A stretch of 64,000 nt of DNA from Monosiga brevicollis MX1 (Eukaryota; Opisthokonta; Choanoflagellata; Craspedida; Salpingoecidae). The stretch's first letter is position 1, and each line of letters begins with the position of its first letter. The position numbers and the translations under genes are program-made. Positions 1 to 20,075 of the stretch are shown piece by piece. Location of the stretch: positions 427,686 to 491,685 of the forward strand of contig NW_001865060.1 of assembly GCF_000002865.3 (NCBI RefSeq), given 5' to 3'. The notes beneath the pieces were generated by a model, which was not told the DNA's origin, searched no databases, and saw nothing but the letters and a program-made list of their open reading frames with translations.

Positions 1-300
<300 letters not shown>

Positions 301-449
301 CAGCGGGGGGGGAGGGTAAGGAGGTTGAGGCGAGGGGTTGTTGGCCGGTGAGGGAAGCTGGCAGCGTTCCGGTTGACTGTTGTTCTTGGATTGTTTCACA
401 GGGCTGTGGTGTCTACGGATCGAGCAGGCCCGTGGCGCCATCGCCCAGG

Positions 450-3400
450 ATGAGTGAAGGTTGGTGACTTGTTATGTGCCGGGGCGCGGGGGCGATGCAC
501 AGCAACGGCAGACGCTTGAGCTCATGCGTGGACTGTTGTGGGCGATTCAGCCTCGTCGGCAGCGGCAGCCGACAAGATGGCGGAAGCTGCGGCCACCTCA
601 GTTCCTAAATCCACGGCTTCAGCCCCCGCATCGACCACCGCAACATCGGCCACGCCGCAAGCTGCTGACCTGCAGCCCTCCACCACGCATCCGACTGCTG
701 TGGCCACCACCGCCACTGCAACTGCTTCTGCCACGCCTGCTACCACGGCTTCTGCCACGCCTGCTACCACGGCTTCTGCCACGCCTGCTACCACGGCTTC
801 TGCCACGCCTGCTACCACGGCTTCTGCCACGCCTGCTACCACGGCCAGTCCCGCAACAACCACGGCCAGTCCCGCACAGACCGCAATGCCGACAACAACT
901 GCTGCCACGAGTAACGCACGCCCCGTGCTCGGGCCTTATCAGGCTGGTGTGTCAGCATGACCTCAGACGGCCCCTGATTTGATTTTCTCATGTTGCCATG
1001 CCATCCACCTCTGTCTTCCTTTTGCTTGTTTTTTTGGCGCCCGCCGCTCACGAGGCTTTTGTATCTTGCTTCTTTTAGCGCGACCCTTGAGTGGTCTCAT
1101 GCAGTCTTATCCCATGGCCCAACGGGGTGTCATCGGGGGTCGACCCATGTACACGGCTGGCATGCCCTATAACGGCCCCTATGGATACCCGCCACAATCT
1201 TACGTCTCAGCACACTACGGGGTCATCCGTCCACCCAATGCGCCGCTGACGACAGCTGGCCGAGGCTACACCTACACCTCTCCAATGACTCGTATCCCAG
1301 TGTCAGCCACCTTTGCTTCTGCCACGGTTACCCCAACAGGTACTTCTACCAGCACCAGCACGGCGGCCACGGCGGCTCCGACCAACACGTCTACCACAGG
1401 GACTGCTGCTGCTGATGCAGCTGATGCAACCGCCAAGGCACCCAAGGCAACCAAGGCACCCAAGACCAAGGCCGCGAAAACGCCCAAGGAGCCCAAGCCT
1501 CCGAAAGCGCCCAAAGCGCCAAAGGCGCCCAAAGCCCCCAAAGTGTCAAAGGAGCCCAAGACGCCCAAAGCCCCAAAGACACCCAAGGCACCCAAGACTA
1601 AAAAAGAACCCAAAGTCAAGACGCCCAAGGAGCCCAAGACGCCCAAAGTACCGCGAGCTAAAAAAGAGCCCAAGTCCAAGAAGGAGTCCAATAGTAACAA
1701 ACGCGGCGCCTCAAGTCCAGCGCCAATGTCTGAAGAAGCCAATCCTGCTGCTGGCGATCGTGCACTGACAGGCACCAATGCAGAGACGATTGGAACTCTG
1801 AGCGCCACTGCCTCCCCCCTTCCTGAAAGCCTGGCCAAAGATGCCGCAGCAACGACCTCTTCCCCCGCCGCAGCTGCAGACTCTAGCAGCACCGCAAAGC
1901 GCAAGGTGCGTCATGCTTGACAGTCAGCCACGACGTTATGCGCCCATTTTTTTTTTCTTTTTTGATGTCTTCAACTCGGTGCGTCCACGCATCATTGTGC
2001 CTTCCGCCTGACGATCGTCCCAACCTGCTTTCAAACCAGGCGGAAAAAAAGAGTGGTGGTACCAAAAAAGGTGCAAAGGCGTCCAAGACCGGTGCGTTTG
2101 CGAGTGGCGTCGGCGTCACCATTTTGCGAGTGCTGGCTCCGTTCAACTCGCGCCAGATGCGGCGCGCTTTCCGATGAAGCTCAATGTTGCAATTGCGCGC
2201 GTGCAGATGCTGTAGACAAAGCAAAAGGGGGTGCTGATCAGCCCCCACGGTCCCGCAAGGGTTCTGGAAGCAAGAAAGGCACACCTGCCAAGAACACGCC
2301 CAGCAAGGCCGCGCCTCACACCCCCAGCAGCAGCCGAGCCTCCGCCAAGAATCAGCAAGGCCCGGCCAAGCCACTCAAGCCCACGGTGCTCACTTGGACT
2401 GCCCTCGACGACTTTAAACTCATTGCAAACGTCGAGCAGGTCTGTGGCTGTCCCTTGCCTCCTCGGCTCCTACCATTTCGTTTGCCCTACACCCCTTGTC
2501 TTTGTGTGCGCGGGTCAGCACGCTCAGACCCATTCACCTTTGTGTGTACTTCAATTGACTTGGATCTGGGCTCATAGACCTCGGACTTGGTTATGGTCCA
2601 CCAAGGCATCAAGTTTAGCAAGCCGTTTTCTTTAAAACACGTCGTTCGGCGCTGGCATGCCATTCTGTATGTGGAAGATGTGACACGGTAGGCCCATGTC
2701 GATCTGCTTGCCACACTGTCCGGGAAGCCTTGGGCTACCTGCACTCGCATCCTAGACTGCATGTGGCCATGCGCGACTTTATTCGACTGATGCTTGCGCT
2801 TTTAGGATCGTTTGCGCTGGTTTGTCGGGCCTTGATGCCAAAGCGCGTCAACAGGTGTACAGTAACCTGCTTTTCTCTCAGGCCGAAGAATTGGCCCTGC
2901 AGTCCTTCGCCCTGTCCCTGCCAGAGGGAGCCAGTCTTCCAGATGAAGCGGCATTTGCTGACCTCCTTCATCAACAGCGCGAAGCCTTCCACCTTTGCCG
3001 CACCCCAACTAGCTTAAGAACCCATTACATTCGCCTGGCCGAGCTTGGCATGCTGGCACGTCATCCAGAGCGCTTTAAACAGGGTCGTCATCAGCTCTTG
3101 ACCTTGCTCCAGGACCCCGGTACACAGCTTGCCAAAGGTAAGTGCAAGACCGGTTCCGGCTCTCTTTTGGCGCATGCATGGCACCACAACTTGAGCTGAT
3201 GCTGCCGATGTCACCCACTCTCGTAGCATCGGCCAGTCTGCGTCATGAGCTTGAGATGCTGGATCTCAAGCTAAACCGCAAGATTCGTCGCTTGGAAATG
3301 CAGTTGGCAACCTGGAGTGCGCTGCCAGGTCTGGCTTGACATCGCAACATCTGACCCGAAGAACGTCCTGTGCCAAGTCACGCCACCTCTCTTCATGTTC

Positions 3401-4159
3401 ATTTTAGGCGTGGATGCAACAATGACCGAGGGCATCGAACAGTTTGACAGCACCACGTTGGCCGTTGTGCGCGGCCAACACCTGCACTACCGGATTCGCT
3501 CGCGCCAGGTTGCCCCATCATGCACCCAATATCAAACAGCATCATTCACAAGCTCTTGATACGCGACGCAAGCTCTTGATACGCGACGCAAGCTCACATG
3601 ATGGGTCATTGTTCTTGGTCTTGGCGACGCAGGCTGTCATCGGACGCCAGAGCGCCGAGGGTCCCGTTGACATTGACGTTGAGCTAGAGGGTCCAGCACC
3701 GCGAGTTTCGAGGTGGCAAGCCACGCTCAAGCTCAAACATGACGGACACTTTTACCTTTACAACCAGGTGCGACTGCACTGTTTTTTCATCCTCCCTTGA
3801 ATTGTGATGTGACACACTGGTCCAAGCGCTGCCACGACTGGAGCCATAATGGTTTGTCTCTTGCGGCTGCTTGGACAATTTTAGGGTAAACGCATCATCT
3901 CAGCCAATGGCATGATCATATCTCCCGGATACAAGCGACAGTAGGTTTCTGCGCCAAGGGTGCCAAAAAATTTCTTTTGACCCGCGACCCCGTCCTTTGG
4001 TGTATTTTTTGCGTATGCGTTTGTGCCTGTTCACAGCGCTTTGTGCGGGTCGGTTCTCACCGTAGGTTGCCAGATTACTGTGTGCTTGACATTTGTGGAG
4101 TCCAACTCATATTTGAGGCTCATCAAGCCCTACTCCGTACTCTTGCGCAAGCATCATGA
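450..4159 (+). CDS. MCRS1: Microspherule protein 1 (MCRS1) homologue, MCRS_N + FHA
   Basis: About 825 residues in some twelve exons (approximately 450-459, 551-946, 1079-1905, 2040-2091, 2207-2439, 2578-2687, 2806-3137, 3227-3328, 3408-3508, 3633-3767, 3885-3940, 4037-4159). Residues encoded from 2390 to 3328 match the MCRS N-terminal domain: LTWTALDDFKLIANVEQ, then TSDLVMVHQGIKFSKPF, and a basic helix RHELEMLDLKLNRKIRRLE. The C-terminus (3408-4159) is an FHA phosphopeptide-binding domain (VIGRQS, DVELEGPAPRVSRWQA, VLDICGVQLIF). In animals MCRS1 is a nuclear subunit of the INO80 remodeller and the NSL acetyltransferase complex. The first 400 residues are unlike animal MCRS1: Ala/Thr/Pro repeats, then a KAPK-rich, histone-H1-like segment, making the protein much longer than the human one (about 460). 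The start is either 450 (GTTGGT donor) or 538. The exon 11/12 junction is one base out of phase. Confidence 0.85.
727..882 (+). repeat. 24-base coding minisatellite in MCRS1
   Basis: Five near-perfect copies of a 24-base unit (GCTTCTGCCACGCCTGCTAC plus CACG) encode ASATPATT-type octapeptides, followed by two degenerate 21-base units (GCCAGTCCCGCA...). The frame is kept throughout. It lies in the disordered N-terminus and is likely length-variable. Confidence 0.85.
1434..1695 (+). repeat. Lys-Ala-Pro-Lys repeat region in MCRS1
   Basis: Tandem degenerate triplets encode KAPKAPK, TPKEPK and KEPK units, about 85 residues of almost only K, A, P, T and E. This is a histone-H1-tail-like composition expected to be disordered and to bind DNA or acidic partners. 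It is in frame with the flanking MCRS1 sequence. Confidence 0.8.
3551..3597. repeat. Short tandem duplication in an MCRS1 intron
   Basis: AGCTCTTGATACGCGACGCA occurs twice, head to tail, inside the intron between the exons ending at 3508 and starting at 3633. The copies are identical, so the duplication looks recent. Confidence 0.85.
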
Positions 4160-4459
4160 CTAAGGCCTAGAGTCCAAATACGACTCCAAAGCCCCCAAGA
4201 TTGATTGCATATCATTGTCCTTTGAAAGGAATTGATGTGTTATTAATACAACATGGAACCTCGTCGTCGCTTCCGAGTCGCTCTCCTTCAGTATCGTGAA
4301 TCACGCTCACAAGCACGCGTTTGATCTATCATGACCAAAATACTTCCCTTTGACGGCCAAGCCTTGAACGTCCATGCATCAATTGGGGGCCATGCGGACG
4401 CTACGAAAGCGAAACTAGGCACACAATGAAACAAACACCGCTTGTTCTTACGCCCTTTT
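4160..4459. other. Convergent intergenic gap MCRS1/BTAF1
   Basis: About 300 bases between the two stop codons. It must hold both 3' ends. I see no reading frame or structure worth naming; a TATTAATACAAC stretch near 4240 is the most AT-rich part. Confidence 0.6.
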
Positions 4460-13207
<8,748 letters not shown>

Positions 13208-13611
13208 CCTCCTGCTGCACCCGACCCCGCGCTGAATCGCGGAACCACAGCAGTTCGCAGCTCGATATCAAGCAATCGAACCAAGTGACCATATCCTTCT
13301 CCATCCGTTGTCCAAAGTTGATAACACTCCTTGGATTTTAAGTCATGAAGACAACAGAGAGAGCAAGTGAGAGAAGAAGAGAGTTGAAAATAATAGCACA
13401 ACTACCACATGTAACAAGAGAGAGAGAGATAGACACACACACAAAGTGAAGAGACAGAGATACGAAAGAGACGAAACACAGTGTGTGTGTGTCCAAAAAA
13501 AAACTCCTCCTTGACACATTAAGCCATTTTACTCTTGGCCCGTGCCACACTGTCCGTCGTCGTTGTGAAAGGTCGGCTGAGGGGCGTCAACTGTTGCGGG
13601 TGCGGGTGCGG

Positions 13612-13701
<90 letters not shown>

Positions 13702-13806
13702 AGGTTGCTGTCGAGGCGCTTGACTAGGCAAAGGGCTACGGCGGTCGAGCTTTTTTGTTGTTTGAGTCAGTTGTTGTTGTTGTTGATGTTGATCACAGAC
13801 AGCAGG
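13208..13806. promoter_or_regulatory. Divergent BTAF1/phosphatase intergenic region
   Basis: About 600 bases between two divergent starts, expected to hold both promoters. On the BTAF1 sense strand it is CT-rich and contains TGTGGTAGTTGTGC (13396-13409, minus strand), identical to copies at 97-110 and 50301-50314. On the phosphatase sense strand a pure (GT)n of about 80 bases lies at 13617-13700. I do not see a clear TATA box. Confidence 0.6.
13617..13700. repeat. (GT)n microsatellite
   Basis: About 84 bases of perfect GT dinucleotides, just upstream of the purple acid phosphatase start. Alternating purine-pyrimidine of this length can adopt Z-DNA under supercoiling. Confidence 0.95.
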
Positions 13807-16637
13807 ATGAAGGGGGCGTGTGGTATGTTGGGCGTGTTGGCCCTGGTGGCCAGCAGCGCGGCCATGTACGACGTGGTGGTGGATTACTATGCTCCGCCTG
13901 CCAATTGCACGGAGGGCTGTGCTTCTTGGACCGATCTGGCCGCCGACAATTGCACCGGTCTCAATCAATCGGCGGTCGATGCCAAGTGGCAGTTTGGCGT
14001 AGCGCCCGCCAACGTCGGTCGTCACTGCGCCATGCCCGCTAATGATCCCGGCGAGTATGGCGCCTGGTGCTACTGCCGCAACTCGATGGCCGTTTGGGGC
14101 TTTTGTGAGGCCAATCAATCTGTCCCAACGCCTGAACAAGTCAACCTTCAGGTGGCGGGACCCGACACGGTTGTCGTCTCCTTTGTAACCTTCAACGACA
14201 CTGCCACAAGCGCTCCTACCGCTCAACTCGGCGAGTCGGCCGATCTGACCGACGCCATCACCCTGACTGGCATCACGAAGGAATACACAGAGACCAGCAA
14301 TGCCTCGCGCCACTACTTTATGCACTTTGTCGTGTTTCCAGACCTCACGCCCAGCCGCAGCTACTTTTTTCGCGTTCGCGGTGGCGCTCGCTCAACCTGG
14401 AGCTCAACCTTCAAGTACGTGAGCGCCAAGCCCTGTATGGCTTGTTGCCTCGTCTCATTGTCGCTCGCCCTGATATCGCGTCACCTGCTGCCATTTGCTG
14501 CTGTCCCTCGTGTCGTGTTTTTTTGTTTTTGTTTTTTCTCTCAACCGATCACAGCTTTACCAGCTTGTACAGCGGCGAACAAAAGAACGAAACCAAGTTT
14601 GCCATCTTTGGCGACATGGGTGTCTACACCTACAACAACATGGACTGGCTCCTTGACGACGTCAAAGCCCAGCGCATCGATTTCATCGTACACCTGGGCG
14701 ATCATGCGTGCGTCTGACCCCGAGTCCGCCCCCACACCCCATCCCGGCACGCCCCGTCTAGGCTCGCACCTGCTCAAACTCCCCCATTCCTCCTTAGCTA
14801 CAACGTTGCCCAAGACTCAGGCCTGCGCGGCGACGGCTACTTCAACGCCTTTCAGCCCATTCTGACCAAGATTCCCTGGGTGCCCGTACTTGGGTAAGTC
14901 GCACGTGCCGAGCCCACGCTCCACTCAGCTTGTCTTGCCCAAGACATGCTTGCTCAAGCCTGTTCAACATTACATTGTTTGATTGCAACTGGTCTCATCG
15001 CGCATGGGGTTGGTGCATGGTGGTGCTGGGCATCAGCAACCATGAATACTACGATGGTGATGAGTTCAACGTGAGTCCTGTTCAATCAGCCCCGCCCTTG
15101 CTTGCTCGTGGCCAGATGGGGCATGGCCGCGCTATGCAATTGACCAAACTCACCTGCACTCAAAACTCGACCAGCGATTCTTGAATCAAACGTATGGCGT
15201 GACTCTGGGTGATATTCCCCCGGCTCATCCAACCAGCCACATCAACTCGTACATTGCCATTGGCTCAACTTTGGCCCAGGTTCGTCAATGAGGCTTGCAA
15301 AATAGAAGAAGGAATCGTTTGTCAGACGCTCGATCCTCCAGAACCATGAAATTGTGGCTTGCCCTGGCACGCCACCCAATGTCCTCAAGCCTCGCCTTGA
15401 CCGTTGTTAAATTATGCAGGCCGTCAAGGGCACTTCAAAAACCAGCCGCTACTACTCGGTGGATGTGGGCCAAGTGCATGTCATCTCCCTCGACCTGAAC
15501 GTCTATTACTTTGACACGGTTCGCAACCAGAGCGAAATTTCCGCCGCTCTATCGTTATTGTCAGCACCACAAGGGTGCAACCAGGCCCGCCCAACAAACT
15601 GACTGGTGGATGTGACCGTGTGCCACTACTCATGTAGGAGCTTGTCTTTCGCAAGCCCATGCTGGATTGGCTGCGCGCCGATTTGGAGGCGGCCAGTCAG
15701 AATCGCGCAACCGTGCCCTGGATCATTGTCAATGCTCACCAACCCCTATGTGCGAAGGGCGCACCCTATTCCTGCCGCCTCATCGTGCCCGTGTTTCCTG
15801 CATGTAATCTAACGAGAAAATCATGGCTGGGATGCAGACTGCAGCAGCGTGACCATGGGTGAGAATTCATCCAGCTTGTGGGAATTCTGGTATGATCAAT
15901 CCAACGGGGAAAACCCCGGCACCTTCCGTGGCTGCACGGGCACGGGTATCTTTCCAGTGAGTTTTTTTTTTTTTTTTTTTTCTTTCTTTCTGTTTTCCCT
16001 ATCTCCGCTTGCATCACCCCAGCGTGCCAGCAGTTCCAGCCGGCTTGCTCACTGTGCCGCACATTGCCGTCAGGTGGAAGTCTCGCGCCTGGATCTGGAA
16101 GCCCTCTTCCGCGAGTTTGACGTCGACCTCTTTTTTGCTGGTCACGAGGTAGGCGTGGCTGCCTCAACTCTCGCGTCTGTCCGCGCTTACTAAACCTTAT
16201 TTATTCATTTTTTTTTCCGCCGTGTCGACAGCACGACTATGAGTCAATCTATGCCGTCATGAACGGGACGGTGGTAAACAAGTGCGATGCAGGCTCGACC
16301 ACCCCAGGCAACTGCACGTTTACCAACCCCTCGGGTGTTGTGCACTTTGTGACTGGAGCTGGAGGTGCACCACACCTTGACAAGTTTGGCGATGCAGGAC
16401 CCTTTACACGCATTCAGCTCAGCGCGTGGGGTGAGTTGTTGCCTGCCTCTCCGTGCCCCTGCCACCTTGGGCCACTCGAGCCCTCAGCAGGGACGGCTGG
16501 CTCACATCCACCTTATGTGTTGTACGTTGTTTAGGCTACGGCCGAGTGACCGCCACGCAAGAGGAGTTTGTCTACGAGCATGTTCTTAACAGCAATGGCA
16601 CCGTGTTTGACCGCGTCACCGTGCGCAAGGCCCACTA
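13807..16637 (+). CDS. Secreted purple acid phosphatase
   Basis: The chain starts MKGACGMLGVLALVASSAA, a signal peptide, and continues with a Cys-rich N-terminal segment and a fibronectin-like domain (PEQVNLQVAGPDTVVVSFV). About ten exons follow; the first five are 13807-14414, 14555-14707, 14798-14893, 15037-15070 and 15175-15279. All five metal-binding motifs of the family can be read: GDMG (14615), GDHAYN across the 14707/14798 junction, GNHE restored by splicing 14893 to 15037, AHQPLY near 15740, and GHEHDYES near 16140-16240. The enzyme hydrolyses phosphate monoesters with a binuclear iron/metal centre, and the signal peptide and many N-x-S/T sites suggest a secreted or lysosomal glycoprotein for scavenging phosphate. 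It ends VTVRKAH. Exact edges of the exons near 15540-15640 are less certain. Confidence 0.9.
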
Positions 16638-16996
16638 ATGCCTGCTAACGCAAGGGCAGGCAGCTACACCTCTCCCTCTCCGAGGTGGTTGTTGACCAAT
16701 ATTCATGCTTCAAGGTTGTATGCTCGACCAATTCGATTGAGCCCGACCTTCAGCCAAGATCGAAAGCGGATGTGCTCAAATTTGAGAAGCGCAACGACAT
16801 GCGCTGGGGGTTGGGCACTTTCACAACGACACTTTTGGGCACGAGCAAAGGATCACAGAACAACAATGGCATGTTGGGCGACCGACATACCCAGAAGAGT
16901 GATTTATCAAAGAAACAAAGAACAAAGGGGCATGTGCACGGACACCCCCAGTTGGGACTCGTTCAAACAAGGCAAACAAGGAGTAAAGCAGGCGCC
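16638..16996. other. Convergent intergenic gap
   Basis: About 360 bases between the stops of the phosphatase and the GH18 gene. I see no supported gene or repeat; both 3' ends must lie here. Confidence 0.6.
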
Positions 16997-19579
16997 TTAA
17001 AAGGGGATGGCGCTGCACTGAGACTGGACACAGCTGTCACAGTCCGTCTGGTCCTTGAGATAGGGCTTGCAGCAGGAATCGCAGACGTTGCAGGTGCCAG
17101 TGCATTGGTTAGTCTTGCACTCAGCCTTGACGCAGGCATCGCAGTCGTCCTGGTTCTTGAGGTACGACTGGCAGCAGGCTTTACAGACATTGCAACCGGC
17201 GCTGGGGTTGCACACGTTGCTGCTGTTGTTGTTGCCACCTGTGATGGTGTCATGAATGGCGGTCACAACAGGGTAGCCGTTCTCAAAGACATCCATCGAA
17301 GCATCAAAGGCGAACACGCCGCCAATGCCGGCCTCCATGGCAAAAGTGGTGATGGCCTGCAGGCTCTTGATGCTGTTCCATGACACCCAACCGGGCGTGG
17401 TGTTGCCCAGGTCCTCACCGGCACGGTCACCCGAACGGATAAAGCCGATATCCGACTGCAAAGGTGTGCGAGTGGTGATTGCATATTGCACAAATACCCG
17501 ACGTGAACAGGGGGCGCAATGAAGAAGGGAGCGTGGGACATCGGTGCAAGAGACAAAAAAAAAAGAGCGACGGTGAAGACGCCTGGCCGCCGAGGGAATG
17601 AGAGCACCGACCTGAGTAGTGGGATCGAAAAAGTTCTCCGTCTCGTTGGCGGGATCAATCAGGCTAACAATCTCCGAGTAGATCAGCAGGCCGCAGAGCT
17701 CGGCGCGACGGCCGGGCCTGGAATACGCATAGGGCAAGGGCCACCAGAGGTCCTCAATGAGCCAGGGCGAGCAGGATCATGCTGGTTAAGCACATTGCAT
17801 GCATGGGGTTGAGCGTACCAGGCACCAAAGGTGGGGTTGAAGGGACCGTAGCAACCATGGGAGAGCGCCGCGGGCACGCCAAAGCGCTGCCAGTTGTTCT
17901 CTTGGCCAGGGGTATACCAGAGATGACCGTAGAAGGTCAGACCCAGAACCAGCTTCTCGGGCGGAGCTCCGGCCTTCAGGTAGCCAGTGATGGTGTAGTT
18001 GACGCTCCAGTAGCTCGAGGGGAAGGCGGGCTCGTGAGCAGGGATCTGTCCCTCCTTGACGGCAAACAAGGGCTGGTTGGGGGCGGTAAAGTTGGCAAAG
18101 CAGGGGCTGTCACCGCACATCTCGGGAAGGTCGGAGACGGAGTAATCTATGCACATGCCAAATGAGGAAAAGAAAATGGCGTCAGCTGCCAAGTGTGGCC
18201 CTGTGGTTGTTGCCTTGGGCAGACGACGACGCCAAGAGACGCGCCTGCGCGGGCTGTGCACACAAGGCGTACCGTAGGCCATGAGGTGCCAGTAATCAAT
18301 CTGTTCGCTGACGGCAGGGATGTCAATCTGGCTCATCTTGCCCATGTCGGCCTGGGTGGCCACGGTGATCATCCTGTCTGGGCCAAAGTACGAGCGCATT
18401 TCCGTGACAAGGGAGAGGAGGCCTTGAGCATCACCGGGCATTTGGCCTCCGACGTCGTAGATGGGGTGGAAGCTGCTGTTGGAGAGCTTGATTTCATCGT
18501 CGCGGGGGCCTGAGCCCCAGAACTCCCAGTCTAGCGTGTCAAAGCAGAGGACAGGCATCATGAGTCATGGTGCCTTGGCGCGCAATCCACAAGGAGACCA
18601 AAGGGTTGTGCGACGGGCCGAGACTTACCAAGATCAATGCCATCAAAGCCATACTTGGTCATGAAATCCAGGCAAGAGTTGATAAAGGAGAGGCGGTAGT
18701 TGTCATCAGAGACCATGATTGAGTAGACGGAGCTGGGAAAGTTCCAGCCACCGACACTCAGCAGCACCTTGAGACCAGGGTTTTGTTGCTTGAAGGCCAC
18801 CACCTGCCCTCATAGCACGTTACAGTGGATGGTTTTGAGTGGTAGGTGCGAGAGGAAACACAGAAGCAAGCCAAGGTGTGATGGAGGACACAAGAACAAC
18901 GTTCGCACCGATTCATAAAATTGGGGGTCGGCGGGTTCGGGGGACACGAGGGTGAAGTTGCCTTCAGTGCATCGGACAGCGCCGGTGGGGCACTCGGGGC
19001 TCTCGCGAGTGCCATTGGAAAACATGGAGCAGGTACCGTTGGGGAAACGGCACTGGCCAAGACGATCGTAGACAACATCTCCATTGCAGCCACCACAACC
19101 ACCGTTCATCCAAGCAAACGCGTCTGGCATCATCGCGAGGGAACGAGATGAGGGGATGAGAAGCGAATTGACATGAAAAAGAAAAAGGAAAGAAGAAAAA
19201 AAAAAAAAAAGATGGTGCCTGTGATGAGAAGGATTCCAAAGGCGGTGCCTGACCGACAGCCACGTACAGACAATGTAATCGAATTTGCTCACGGCAGGAG
19301 CCAATTGCTGGGGTGTGTAGGAAAAGTCACCGGCACGGTATTGCGCCCAGCTAAAGCGTTGGTTGTGGCAAAGCGAGGCGAGTGTGAGTTGTGTTTCCCG
19401 TTTGATGACAAGCACAGCCTGAACGATCACCGCCAGAAGCAAGGTGCCACCGTCAAAGCGATCCTGCTCCAACAAACATACTTGGCAAAGTAATTGCCAA
19501 AGGCAAACTTGGCCTCAACGGCACTCACGGCCGCCAACAGGGCCAGCGCAGCCAGCAGTGCACCGGCAGCCGACTTCAT
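16997..19579 (-). CDS. Secreted GH18 chitinase-like protein with Cys-rich tail
   Basis: The start MKSAAGALLAALALLAAVSAVEA is a signal peptide (19579). Splicing exon 1 to the exon near 19350 gives FANWAQYRAGDFSYTPQQL, the first strand of the GH18 barrel. A Cys-rich insert follows (GGCGGCNGDVVYDRLGQC, about 19120-18910). Then KVLLSVGGWNF, and the catalytic DxxDxDxE motif DGIDLDWEFWG, complete across the intron near 18630-18560, so the acid/base glutamate is present. Later motifs include HLMAYGTP, KLVLGLTFYG and GIGGVFAFDASMD. The last 65 residues hold two tandem modules of form CNVCKACCQSYL...CDACV and CNVCDSCCKPYL...CDSCV. GH18 enzymes cleave beta-1,4-GlcNAc polymers such as chitin; the organism could use it on bacterial prey, fungal walls or its own lorica/theca material. 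Substrate is inference. Confidence 0.9.
17000..17215 (-). other. Tandem Cys-rich modules of the GH18 protein
   Basis: Two copies of about 30 residues with the spacing C-x2-C-x2-CC-x2-YL-x4-D-C-x2-CV-x3-C, separated by a short linker, form the protein's C-terminus. They could be disulfide-rich carbohydrate- or surface-binding modules; I cannot name a family with certainty. Confidence 0.75.
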
Positions 19580-19660
19580 CCTCTCTGGTCCAAAGAAGAA
19601 GAAGAAGAGAAGAAGAAGAAGAAAATGTGAGAAAGAGCAGAGAGAGAGAGACAGAGACAC

Positions 19661-19695
<35 letters not shown>

Positions 19696-20075
19696 CAGAG
19701 AGACAGAGAAAGAGAGACAGAGAAAGAGACAGAGAGAAAGAGACAGAGACAGAGACAGAGACAGAGAGACAGAGACAGAGAGACAGAGAGACAGAGACAG
19801 AGACAGAGAGAGAGACAGAGGCAGAGAGACAGAGAAAGAGACAGAGACAGAGAGACAGAGAGACAGAGAGACAGAGAGACAGAGAGACAGAGACAGAGAC
19901 AGAGAGAGAGAGAGAAAGAGACAGAGTCAGAGGCAGAGACAGAGAAAGAGACAGAGAAAAAGAGACAGAGAAAGAGACAAACACAGAGACAGAGAGACCA
20001 GAGAGAAAAAGCAAGCAGACGAAACTGAGAGAGACGAAAGAACAAAAGCAGCCAACCAACAAAAGAAGCACAAAA
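19580..20075. repeat. GAGACA-rich purine tract upstream of GH18 gene
   Basis: About 450 bases built from GAGACAGA, GAGAGACA and GAAGAA units, with the purines on the plus strand. On the sense strand of the GH18 gene it is therefore a (TCTGTCTC)n pyrimidine tract ending about 20 bases from the ATG. The repeat gives long artificial reading frames (RETERQRQRE on one strand, LSLCLSVSL on the other) that I do not regard as genes. Confidence 0.9.

Noticed and set aside
1272-1904. 210-codon Leu/Gly/Ala frame on the minus strand over the KAPK region
   Set aside because: It is the antisense shadow of the Lys/Pro-rich MCRS1 segment, whose frame is supported by splicing to the conserved MCRS_N domain.
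13519-14325. 268-codon minus-strand frame across the purple acid phosphatase first exon
   Set aside because: The plus strand encodes a signal peptide and conserved phosphatase sequence; the minus frame is its shadow plus the CA repeat.
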